Of a DNA stretch of 64,000 nucleotides, positions 46,775 to 54,228 are shown one piece after another. The notes below the pieces were generated by a model. The model was not told the DNA's origin. It saw nothing but the letters and a program-made list of their open reading frames with translations, and did not search any database. This DNA comes from Kutzneria chonburiensis (GTDB lineage Bacteria; Actinomycetota; Actinomycetes; Mycobacteriales; Pseudonocardiaceae). A program made the position numbers and the translations under genes. The stretch covers positions 9,559,501-9,623,500 of the forward strand of contig NZ_CP097263.1 in NCBI RefSeq assembly GCF_028622115.1, in the 5' to 3' direction. Position 1 is the first letter of the stretch. Each line of letters opens with the position of its first letter.

Positions 46775-47695
46775 TTAGACGTATTTCGGAAGGTTCTCAT
46801 AGTAGCGGTAATGGTCAGCGTCATAATTGTCAAGGGTTCGGTGAACTTGACGTAGTGTGATCTCGAAGCTGTCCCACTGTCCGTCGCTGTACTTGCCCCT
46901 ATTATCACCGAGCATCGAGGCCAACTGATCCATGGTGTGCGGAGGCTCTTGCACATCCCTACCCCACGGCGGAGCCGCACCGTAGAGGTAGTCAAAGTAC
47001 CAGGTGAATGCACCGTTCTTATCGTCACAGAACATGGCGCGGGGCCGAATCTCGTGTCCATGTGGGAGGGGGATCGCCGCAACCGCATCCAGCCGCTCGT
47101 CGATACTGTTGAGCTGGTACGAAAGCTTGCTTCCATGGCGGTTGGTGAGGCGGATGTAGAACCCGCGCGTGACACCTACGAAACGGTTCGGCGAGTCTGT
47201 GGCGAAGACGCGCCACCCGGCGGCGTCGGCGCTCTTGGGCATGAACCGCTGGGCGATGGGCCACCCTCGCGGGCTGTTCAGCATCCTCTCCAACTCCACG
47301 CCGTCCCATACATGAACCGGAATTCCCCGGTTCTGCTCGATGGACTCAAGGCGGGTTATCAACGAGCTCGACGGCTGGGTTGAGCACACCAGGAGGTACC
47401 CAGCAGCATTGTGCTGCGAGACGGCGTCGACGACGCCACCATCTGCGCCGATGTCCTCGCCGTTGACCGAGCGCCCCGCACCGCCGTTGGCACGAGCTGT
47501 GTGCTTGCACGACACGAGCCAACGGCGAACCTTCCTACCCAACAAGGGATCCCCGGGCTCCTCCAGGATTAGATCTCGACCGCCGTCTGCTCCTCTGCCG
47601 GACCAGCTGACGCGATAGTCCAGAGCGAGGCACAGTTCGCGGACAAGCTGTTCCAGATCTTCTCCGTCAGCAGACAACTCAGCAAAATCCAGCAC
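46775..47695 (-). CDS. Mrr-like nuclease-family protein
   Basis: 306 residues from GTG 47695. The N-terminal 150 residues resemble restriction endonuclease type IV (Mrr-like): DLEQLVRELCLALDYRVSW, D37-GGRD41 and LVSCKH with K64. The usual acidic E/Q before the cysteine is S62, so activity is uncertain. Residues 150-306 are a distinct C-terminal domain with YQLNSIDERLDAVAAIPL and WGRDVQEPPHTMDQL. It overlaps the small upstream gene by 17 bases. Confidence 0.68.
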   Translation of the reverse strand: MLDFAELSADGEDLEQLVRELCLALDYRVSWSGRGADGGRDLILEEPGDPLLGRKVRRWLVSCKHTARANGGAGRSVNGEDIGADGGVVDAVSQHNAAGYLLVCSTQPSSSLITRLESIEQNRGIPVHVWDGVELERMLNSPRGWPIAQRFMPKSADAAGWRVFATDSPNRFVGVTRGFYIRLTNRHGSKLSYQLNSIDERLDAVAAIPLPHGHEIRPRAMFCDDKNGAFTWYFDYLYGAAPPWGRDVQEPPHTMDQLASMLGDNRGKYSDGQWDSFEITLRQVHRTLDNYDADHYRYYENLPKYV

Positions 47696-47870
47696 TTGCC
47701 CAGTCTCTCACCGGACCCCACGTTGGCTTCACCCAGGAGACACCTCCGGCGCACAAGTCTTTCAGTGGTGGCAGGAGGTCCGCTGGGAACGCGAGCACGA
47801 CCGGGTGTGGCGGATCGAGCACGTCGTCGTCGCGGTCGACCAGATCGTCAAGCTGATCAGAGGACGACAT
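47679..47870 (-). CDS. small acidic protein paired with the Mrr-like gene
   Basis: 63 residues from ATG 47870. It begins MSSSDQLDDLVDRDDDVLDPP and ends with a tryptophan-containing SWVKPTWGPVRDW. No family is recognised. It overlaps the Mrr-like gene by 17 bases. It may be an accessory or specificity factor, but this is a guess. Confidence 0.45.
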   Translation of the reverse strand: MSSSDQLDDLVDRDDDVLDPPHPVVLAFPADLLPPLKDLCAGGVSWVKPTWGPVRDWASAGFC

Positions 47871-47973
47871 GACAGGGGCCTTGCACACCGATACCCGCTC
47901 ACCTGGAGGGGACGCGGCTGTCCGCGCAACTCGGCTCGCCCAGCAGATACTCGATGAGGCGCACGGGCCGAAA

Positions 47974-48723
47974 TCACACCATGCCCGCCTCGGACGAGGC
48001 GTATACCGGTTCCAGCCGCTTCGGCCGTTCGCTACGGCTGCGCGGGCCGCCGATGGCGGGCGGCAGGTACGCGGCCTGCCGCCACCTGCGCAGCACCTTC
48101 CGGCCGTAGTTGTTCGTGCCCGCGATCCGGTCCAGTTCAGCGCCTGTCGGTGTACGGCCCTTGGCTTGTTCGTTCACGTAGTACGCCCACATCCGCTGCT
48201 CGGCGGTCGGCTCGGCGGACGGGCGAGCCTCGTCCGAGGCCACCGCGAGACGCACCACCGCCCCGTTCTCGGCACCGGTCTCGCCCGTCTCGGTGCTGGT
48301 CTCGCTCGTGCTCTCGGCGCGGTGCCGCTTGAGCGCGTGGTTGAGCAACTCGACCGCCAGCAGCAGCGCCAGCGGCGGGCACGCCGCCACCGCAACGGCG
48401 AACACGCTCAGTTCTGGCGCGGCGGCGATGTTCGCGCACAAGGACAAGCAGATCCCGAGCGTGAACGCCAACCACGCCGCCCACCGGCCACCCGCGTGGC
48501 GGCCACCACCGGACTTCCACAGCTCGACCGTGGCCATCGTCAGCAGTCCGTCCACGATCAATGGCCAGATGGCGGCTGTGGTGGGGTCCGCGCCGAACCG
48601 CAGCGCGAACTCTCGAACATGTCGGTAGGAGGCGTAGGCCGCGCCGAGCGCGACCAGCGCGGTGCAGGCGCATTGCACCCACAGCGTGCGATCCGGCCGA
48701 GCAGGTGTTGCCGTGGCGCTCAT
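47974..48723 (-). CDS. DUF2637-family membrane protein (Spd-like)
   Basis: 249 residues from ATG 48723. Four hydrophobic segments lie in the first 120 residues (ALVALGAAYASYRHV, PLIVDGLLTMATVELW, LAFTLGICLSLCANIAA, AVAVAACPPLALLLAVELL), as in DUF2637. The C-terminal half is cytoplasmic and has a helix-turn-helix-like GAELDRIAGTNNYGRKVLRRWR. The family serves mycelial plasmid spread or replication control. The gene overlaps the one before it and supports a plasmid-like origin of the second element. Confidence 0.83.
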   Translation of the reverse strand: MSATATPARPDRTLWVQCACTALVALGAAYASYRHVREFALRFGADPTTAAIWPLIVDGLLTMATVELWKSGGGRHAGGRWAAWLAFTLGICLSLCANIAAAPELSVFAVAVAACPPLALLLAVELLNHALKRHRAESTSETSTETGETGAENGAVVRLAVASDEARPSAEPTAEQRMWAYYVNEQAKGRTPTGAELDRIAGTNNYGRKVLRRWRQAAYLPPAIGGPRSRSERPKRLEPVYASSEAGMV

Positions 48724-48920
48724 CGCCGCACACCTCCCGCCGGGCGCCGCGCGTCGTCCGAGTAGCAGCCGACGCAGGCGAACACCTGCGAGCCGGTCAC
48801 CGACCGGCCCACTGGCACATGCGGAACTCGGACGCGGAGGTAGTCGGCTCCGCAGGCCACGCAGGCCAGACCGTCGGCCTGGACCGGGGTCAACCCGGCG
48901 ATGATGTTGTCGCCGCTCAT
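48720..48920 (-). CDS. small zinc-ribbon-like protein
   Basis: 66 residues from ATG 48920, overlapping both neighbours as ATGA. Two CxxC pairs (CVAC near residue 20 and CVGC near residue 50) suggest a treble-clef or zinc-ribbon fold, common in small genes of actinomycete plasmids. No precise family is known. Confidence 0.65.
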   Translation of the reverse strand: MSGDNIIAGLTPVQADGLACVACGADYLRVRVPHVPVGRSVTGSQVFACVGCYSDDARRPAGGVRR

Positions 48921-49075
48921 CGGGAACCGCCTGCCGCCGGACGGCGGGTGCCCACCGGGCGGATCGTGATCTCGGGTCCTTCGACCAGCACCGAGCGGTT
49001 CGTATGCTGATGCGTTTGGCCTACTCGCTCTGGGGACGTGTGTTCGCGGAAAGCGCGAACCGCGTCGCTCGTCAT
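48917..49075 (-). CDS. short basic protein, first gene of the right-end operon
   Basis: 52 residues from ATG 49075, MTSDAVRAFREHTSPERVGQ and onward, ending TRRPAAGGSR. Its stop overlaps the next start (ATGA), which supports the call; its own ribosome site is poor. No family is recognised. It covers one copy of the direct repeat. Confidence 0.5.
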   Translation of the reverse strand: MTSDAVRAFREHTSPERVGQTHQHTNRSVLVEGPEITIRPVGTRRPAAGGSR

Positions 49076-49156
49076 GTCTTCTGGGGACGACCCCCAGACG
49101 CCCGCAGGCTCAGGCGCTGCGCGCCTTCGCGGCTCGTGTGCTGATGCGTTTGGCCT
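49000..49156. repeat. two direct repeats near the right end of element 2
   Basis: TCGTRTGCTGATGCGTTTGGCCT occurs at 49000-49022 and 49134-49156 with one mismatch. The second copy lies in the leader of the operon. It may be a regulator-binding site or mark the element end; no tRNA-like duplicate is seen here. Confidence 0.45.
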
Positions 49157-49215
49157 GCAGAGAAACGCCTGGTCAGCGTGGTGCGGCCAGGCTCGTCGCC
49201 ATCAGGCAGCCTGGA

Positions 49216-50112
49216 TCAGGAGCTGAGGGCCTCGGGATCTGTGCCGTGTTCGCGGTCGCGGAAGGCGCGAGGGGTGGTGCCGGCTTCGCGGAGGAAGAAC
49301 TTGGTGAAGTTGGTGGCCTCGGTGAAGCCGAGGCGGTGGCCGATGGTGGCGGCCGGCAGGGTGGTGTGCACGAGTAGGCGCTTGGCCTCCAGGGTGACGC
49401 GGGCGTCGATGAGGGCCTTGGCGTTCTGGCCGGCGGCGGCCTGGCAGAGGCGGTTGAGGCTGCGCGGGGAGTAGCCGATGCGAGCGGCGTAGTCGGCGGT
49501 GTTTCTGGTGGTGGAGAAAGACCGCTCCAGTTCGTGCTGGAAGCGGCGGAAGGGCTCGGCGGACGGGGCGGTGGGGCCGTCCTCGGTGGACGGCAAGCGG
49601 CGGACGCGTAGGAGCAAGGCGCCGAGTAGTTGCCGGAGCAGCTCGACGGTCAGGGGCGAGTCCGGCTCGGTCACGGCCCGGAGATACTCGGTCTCGAGTT
49701 CCTCGACGGCCAGCTGCAAGCTGCGGCGGTCGGGGTCCGGCACGGTCCAGATGGTCGGCCCGAAAGGGCCCAGCAGGGGCTGCGTCCCCTCCAGTCGGGG
49801 TGGGAAGGACGGGGCGAAAAGGATCAGGTGGGCGTCCACTTGGCCACGCGGGAGACGCAGGATGCGGCCGGGGGTGACATGCAACAGCGTTCCTGCGGCG
49901 CAGTCGTGCTCGACGAAGTCGATGGTCATGGCGCCGGCTCCGCCGGTGACGACGAACAGCTGGTGAAAGTCGGTGCGGTGCACGGCAGTGGCCATGGTGG
50001 CGGAGAGCCGGCCGCGCAGCGCGGCGTACTCCACGACCTCGATGCCGAGCTGGGCCCGGTCCGGGTTGCTGAATCCGAACTGGGCGACCGAAGCTTGTCC
50101 ACTTTTGACCAT
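49216..50112 (-). CDS. AraC-family transcriptional regulator
   Basis: 298 residues from ATG 50112, behind AGGA. An N-terminal cupin-like sensor (TDFHQLFVVTGGAGAMTIDFVEHD...LLHVTPGRILRLPRG) is joined to a C-terminal double helix-turn-helix (TTRNTADYAARIGYSPRSLNRLCQ, PAATIGHRLGFTEATNFTKFF). It is divergent from the SnoaL-like gene, its probable target. Confidence 0.9.
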   Translation of the reverse strand: MVKSGQASVAQFGFSNPDRAQLGIEVVEYAALRGRLSATMATAVHRTDFHQLFVVTGGAGAMTIDFVEHDCAAGTLLHVTPGRILRLPRGQVDAHLILFAPSFPPRLEGTQPLLGPFGPTIWTVPDPDRRSLQLAVEELETEYLRAVTEPDSPLTVELLRQLLGALLLRVRRLPSTEDGPTAPSAEPFRRFQHELERSFSTTRNTADYAARIGYSPRSLNRLCQAAAGQNAKALIDARVTLEAKRLLVHTTLPAATIGHRLGFTEATNFTKFFLREAGTTPRAFRDREHGTDPEALSS

Positions 50113-50215
50113 GGTGGTTCCTGATCCTACCTCGTGCCCCGGCCCCGACGACGCGATTGTTGACGAGTCACCGGGCGGGCACCCAGCCCGCCGGACCGGT
50201 TCGAAGGACGACATC

Positions 50216-50971
50216 GTGAACAACAAGCAACTGGTGCTCGAAGCGGCCGGGGAGCTTTTCGGCAAGAAGGACCCGTCCGCGGTGGACCGCTGGGTTTCCC
50301 CCGACTACAAGCAGCACAGCGCACTGGCGGCCAACGGGCCGGAAGCCCTGCGCACCCTCGTCGCGAGCCTGCCGGACGGCTTCCACTACGAACTGGCCCG
50401 GGTCGTCGCCGACGGCGACCTGGTCGCCCTGCACGGCACCTACCACGGCTTCGGCCCGACGCCGCTGGTCGCTTTCGACCTCTTCCGCGTCGAGGACGGC
50501 AAGCTCGCCGAGCACTGGGACGCGCTGACTCCGGTCGTGCCCGAGACGGCCAGTGGCCGCTCCCAGACCGACGGGCCGACGGAGCCGGACGCCGCCGCGG
50601 GCACCGAAGCCAGCCGCGCCCTGGTGGTCGACTTCGCGCGGCGGATCCTCCAGGACGCCGACTACTCGGTGCTGACCGACTACATCTCCACCGAGACCTA
50701 CCACCAGCACAACCCCGAGGCGGCCGACGGCCTTGACGGGTTCGGCGCGGCGGCCGCCCGCTGGGCGGAGGCGGGCAAGAACCTCGTCTACAAGACGATC
50801 CACCGTGTCGTCGCCGAAGGTGACCTGGTCCTGCTGCAGTCCGAGGGCGAGTTCGGCGAGCCCGTCGCCTACTGGGACCTGTTCCGCGTCCAGGACGGCA
50901 AGATCGTCGAGCACTGGGACGTCATCGCCCCGATCCCCGGCGAACTGCCCCACGACAACGGCGTCTTCTGA
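50216..50971 (+). CDS. tandem SnoaL-like (nuclear transport factor 2-fold) protein
   Basis: 251 residues from GTG 50216, behind AAGGACG. Two NTF2-like units lie about 1-110 and 130-250. Each holds a Y-x-Q-H segment (DYKQHSALAANG; TYHQHNPEAADG) and ends with an AFDLFRVEDGKLAEHWD-like strand. Such proteins bind small molecules or act as cyclases/isomerases. The internal duplication is clear. The divergent AraC gene likely regulates it. Confidence 0.85.
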   Translation: MNNKQLVLEAAGELFGKKDPSAVDRWVSPDYKQHSALAANGPEALRTLVASLPDGFHYELARVVADGDLVALHGTYHGFGPTPLVAFDLFRVEDGKLAEHWDALTPVVPETASGRSQTDGPTEPDAAAGTEASRALVVDFARRILQDADYSVLTDYISTETYHQHNPEAADGLDGFGAAAARWAEAGKNLVYKTIHRVVAEGDLVLLQSEGEFGEPVAYWDLFRVQDGKIVEHWDVIAPIPGELPHDNGVF

Positions 50972-51004
50972 CCACGCCACCCGTCCTGACGTACGGAGTG
51001 TGGC

Positions 51005-51889
51005 GTGAACAACGACGATCCGCTCCCGCTCCAGGCCTATCGAGCCGCGATCGACCTGGACCGGCCCTTCGTGCCCGCCGGCCAACCGGTTCCGCCCGAC
51101 CAGTTGGCCGGACTGGCCGAGACCGCGCTCGCACTGCTCCATCGCCAGGGTGCGGCCCAGCCGAGGGAGGCGCTGCGAGCTGCCCTGACTCGCCGCCACC
51201 CCGTGCCGATGCGGCCCGAAGTGCTCACGCTGCTCGACTCACTCCTAGCCGGCGAGCGCGTATCCAGACCGACCATAGCGCCGGAGGCGTTGCCTTCAGT
51301 CGCCGAAAACCACCCTGGCAGCGGCTACCCGGCCGCGAAACAGGTCAGCACCTGGCGTGGCGACATCACGACGCTGGGTGCCGACGCGATCGTCAACGCC
51401 GCCAACGACACCCTGCTCGGCTGCTTCCGCCCGAACCACCCGTGCGTCGACAACGCCATCCACGCCGCCGCCGGTCCCCGCCTGCGCGCCGACTGCCACA
51501 CGATCATGACCAGGCAACGGTTCCCGGAGCCGACCGGCACCGCGAAGATCACCCGCGGCTACCACCTCCCGGCCCGGTTCGTGCTGCACACCGTGGGCCC
51601 GATCGTCCGTGGGCCCCTACGACCACAGCACGAACACGCTCTCGCCGCCTCGTACCGGGCGTGTCTGGACCTGGCGGCCCAGGTGCCCCAGATCCGCACC
51701 ATCGCCTTCTGTGCCATCAGCACCGGTGTCTTCGGATTTCCGCCGGCGCCGGCGGCACGGATCGCACTGACCACGGTCGCGGAATGGCTCGACGAAAACC
51801 CGGCACGGTTGGACCGCGTCATCCTCGTCTCCTTCAACGCTGCCGCCGCAGCCCTTCACCACGAACTGTTGGCCACATGGACACGATGA
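51005..51889 (+). CDS. zinc-type macrodomain protein (ADP-ribosyl hydrolase-like)
   Basis: 294 residues from GTG 51005, behind GGAG. After about 110 helical residues, the macrodomain has RGDITTLGADAIVNAAN, then GCFRPNHPCVDNAIHAAAG, whose Cys-His-Cys is the zinc site of microbial Zn-macrodomains, and ARFVLHTVGP. These enzymes remove mono-ADP-ribose from proteins. It overlaps the SirTM gene, its family-typical partner. In SirTM operons of pathogens a GcvH-like carrier and lipoate ligase are present; here they are not. Confidence 0.88.
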   Translation: MNNDDPLPLQAYRAAIDLDRPFVPAGQPVPPDQLAGLAETALALLHRQGAAQPREALRAALTRRHPVPMRPEVLTLLDSLLAGERVSRPTIAPEALPSVAENHPGSGYPAAKQVSTWRGDITTLGADAIVNAANDTLLGCFRPNHPCVDNAIHAAAGPRLRADCHTIMTRQRFPEPTGTAKITRGYHLPARFVLHTVGPIVRGPLRPQHEHALAASYRACLDLAAQVPQIRTIAFCAISTGVFGFPPAPAARIALTTVAEWLDENPARLDRVILVSFNAAAAALHHELLATWTR

Positions 51890-52728
51890 ACACCTTCCGC
51901 ACCTGGCTCGACGAATCGAGCCATGTGCTCGTCGCCGCCGGAGCGGGCCTGTCTGCCGCGGCCGGCTACGACTACGGGGACACGCGCCGCTTCGCCGAGC
52001 TGTTCCCCGCGCTGCAACGGCTGGGCCTGCGCGCGCGGTACCAGCTGATCGGCCTGCGGCTCCCACCGCCGCTGCTGTGGGGCTACTGGTCGGTGCATGT
52101 CAACGACATCCGGTTCGGTGCGGAACCGAATCCGCTCTACCGGCGACTGCGCGCCCTGATCGGCGACCGGGAGTACTTCGTGCTCACCTCGAACGTCGAC
52201 GGTCTGTTCGCCCGCAACGGTTTCGCCGAAGATCGCGGCTGGACCCCGCAGGGTGACTACGCCCGCTATCAGTGCGAGACGCCCTGCACGGAGGAGACCT
52301 GGGCCAGCAGTTCGATCATCAGCCGGGCGCTGGCGGCGTACGACCCGCGCTCGGGCATGGTCGTCGACGACACCGCGATCCCGGCCTGCCCCAACTGCGG
52401 CGGCCCCGTGTTCCTCAACGTCCACAAAGGACCCGAATTCGTCGAAGCTCCCTACCGGCAGGCCCATGCCCGCTTCGCGCGCTGGACACATGACCTCGCT
52501 GACGACGCCCGTCTGCTGGTCATCGAGGTCGGCGCCGGGCTCTCCACACCGGGTGTCGTTCGCCGGCCCGCGGAGTACATCGCGTACCGCACTCCGGGCG
52601 CCCGGCTGGTCCGGATCAATCCGCAGCACCCGGAAGTGCCCGGTGCGCTCGGCGACCGCGCGCTCTCCATCGCCGCCGACATCACGCAGGTGCTCGATCA
52701 CGACCAGGCCGGAAAGGCGAACCGATGA
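51886..52728 (+). CDS. class M sirtuin (SirTM)-like ADP-ribosyltransferase
   Basis: 280 residues from ATG 51886, overlapping the macrodomain stop (ATGA). Sirtuin features: VLVAAGAGLSAAAGYDY for NAD binding, LTSNVDGLF, two cysteine pairs (QCETPC; CPNCGG) for zinc and VGAGLSTPGV near the end. Macrodomain-linked SirTM proteins ADP-ribosylate a target that the macrodomain reverses. The target here is not visible in the neighbourhood. Confidence 0.88.
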   Translation: MNTFRTWLDESSHVLVAAGAGLSAAAGYDYGDTRRFAELFPALQRLGLRARYQLIGLRLPPPLLWGYWSVHVNDIRFGAEPNPLYRRLRALIGDREYFVLTSNVDGLFARNGFAEDRGWTPQGDYARYQCETPCTEETWASSSIISRALAAYDPRSGMVVDDTAIPACPNCGGPVFLNVHKGPEFVEAPYRQAHARFARWTHDLADDARLLVIEVGAGLSTPGVVRRPAEYIAYRTPGARLVRINPQHPEVPGALGDRALSIAADITQVLDHDQAGKANR

Positions 52729-53825
52729 AGATCACTGCCGCGGTGGTGGAAGAGCGACACGGCGCGTTCCTCCCGCAGGAGGTGGAGCTCGACGAACCCC
52801 GCAGCGGCGAGGTTCTGGTCCGGATCGTCGCCACCGGCATCTGCCACACCGACTCGATCACCCGGCACGGCGACCTGCCCTTCCCACTGCCCGGAGTTCT
52901 CGGCCACGAAGGAGCCGGCGTGGTGGAAGCCATCGGTCCCGACGTCACCGAGGTTCGCGCCGGCGACCACGTCGTGCTCGGCTGGCCCTGGTGCGGAGCC
53001 TGCCGCAACTGCCTCGACGGTCAACCGCGCTACTGCCTGCGGCTGGCCGACCTCCTCGTCGGCGGCGGCCGGCCCGACGGGTCGACCGCGCTCCGCAGGC
53101 TCGACGGCACCCCGCTGGCCAGTCACTTCTTCGGACAGTCGTCCTTCGCCACGCACGCGATCGTGCCGCAGCGCGGGCTCGTCCGGGTCGATCCCGGGCT
53201 GCCGCTGGAACTGTTGGGGCCGCTGGCCTGCGGTCTGTCCACCGGGGCCGGCGCCGTGCTGAACGTGTTGCGGCCCAACGCCGGCTCCGCCCTGGTTGTC
53301 TACGGCGCCGGCTCGGTCGGCCTCGCCGCCGTCATGGCCGCCCGCAACACCGGCGCGACACGGATCATCGCCGTCGACCGCCATCCCTCGCGGCTGGCCC
53401 TGGCTCGTCGCTTCGGCGCGACCGACACCATCGACGTCACCGAGCACGATCCGGTCGCCGCGGTGCACGAGATCTGCGACGGCCCAGCCGATTACAGCCT
53501 GGAATGCACCGGCGTCGTCGACGTCTGCCGGCAGGCCGCCGACTCGGTCGGCATGCGCGGCGTCTGCGCGCTCATCGGCGGTGCCCCAGCCGACGCGCGG
53601 ATCCAACTCGACCACCTGTCAACGCTCTGGGGCAAACGAGTGATCGGCATCCTCGGCGGCGAAGGCCGCAGTGTCCCGCTGATCACCACGCTGATCGACC
53701 TCTACCGGCAAGGCCGGTTCCCGTTCGACGAGCTCGTCACCTTCCATCCGTTCGCCGAAATCGAGACCGCACTGGCCGCGGCTCATGCCGGCGACGTGCT
53801 CAAACCGGTCCTCCGGATGCCCTGA
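52725..53825 (+). CDS. zinc-dependent alcohol dehydrogenase (MDR family)
   Basis: 366 residues from ATG 52725, overlapping the SirTM stop. Catalytic zinc residues are in TGICHTD and LGHEGAGVV, the structural zinc in CGACRNCLDGQPRYC, and the NAD fold in VYGAGSVGLAAV. It resembles aryl-alcohol dehydrogenases. Coupled translation with SirTM and macrodomain suggests a redox enzyme in the same pathway, perhaps the modified substrate or a partner. Confidence 0.88.
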   Translation: MKITAAVVEERHGAFLPQEVELDEPRSGEVLVRIVATGICHTDSITRHGDLPFPLPGVLGHEGAGVVEAIGPDVTEVRAGDHVVLGWPWCGACRNCLDGQPRYCLRLADLLVGGGRPDGSTALRRLDGTPLASHFFGQSSFATHAIVPQRGLVRVDPGLPLELLGPLACGLSTGAGAVLNVLRPNAGSALVVYGAGSVGLAAVMAARNTGATRIIAVDRHPSRLALARRFGATDTIDVTEHDPVAAVHEICDGPADYSLECTGVVDVCRQAADSVGMRGVCALIGGAPADARIQLDHLSTLWGKRVIGILGGEGRSVPLITTLIDLYRQGRFPFDELVTFHPFAEIETALAAAHAGDVLKPVLRMP

Positions 53826-53826
53826 G

Positions 53827-54228
53827 CTACACCGGTGCGTCCAGGTCGACGGTGATCGTCACGCCGGAGGTCGACACCACGGTCAGCGCCCGGTCGAGGA
53901 CCGTCAGTTCGCCGATCGGGTTCGACTCGGACAGGTAGCAGACCCAGACGAGTTTCCGGTCGGCGTCCAGCCGGGCGAAGAATCCCTCCGAGCCGTGCGA
54001 CCCCTCGCCGGCGCAGACGAAGCCGCCGGGCGCGGGGGCCTCCCGGGTGATGTCGATGGACGTGAGCCAATCCGGGTCCTCGGCGAGGAGCTCCGCGAGG
54101 TCGATCTCCTCGACCACCCGCAGGGCCGAGCCGTCGACGTCGACCGCGTACGACCGGCCGTCGGCGAAGAACACGCCGTCCTCGATCGGCAGCCGCCCGG
54201 CCCGCCACAGCTCCTCGATCTCGCTCAT
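53827..54228 (-). CDS. putative immunity protein for the RHS toxin
   Basis: 133 residues from ATG 54228, overlapping the RHS stop (ATGA). No known domain is recognised; it is acidic and beta-rich (DGVFFADGRSYAVDVDG, GFFARLDADRKLVWVCYL). A small gene directly after an RHS toxin C-terminus is normally its cognate immunity gene. The ribosome site GGAG lies within the RHS 3' end. It converges on the alcohol dehydrogenase. Confidence 0.6.
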   Translation of the reverse strand: MSEIEELWRAGRLPIEDGVFFADGRSYAVDVDGSALRVVEEIDLAELLAEDPDWLTSIDITREAPAPGGFVCAGEGSHGSEGFFARLDADRKLVWVCYLSESNPIGELTVLDRALTVVSTSGVTITVDLDAPV

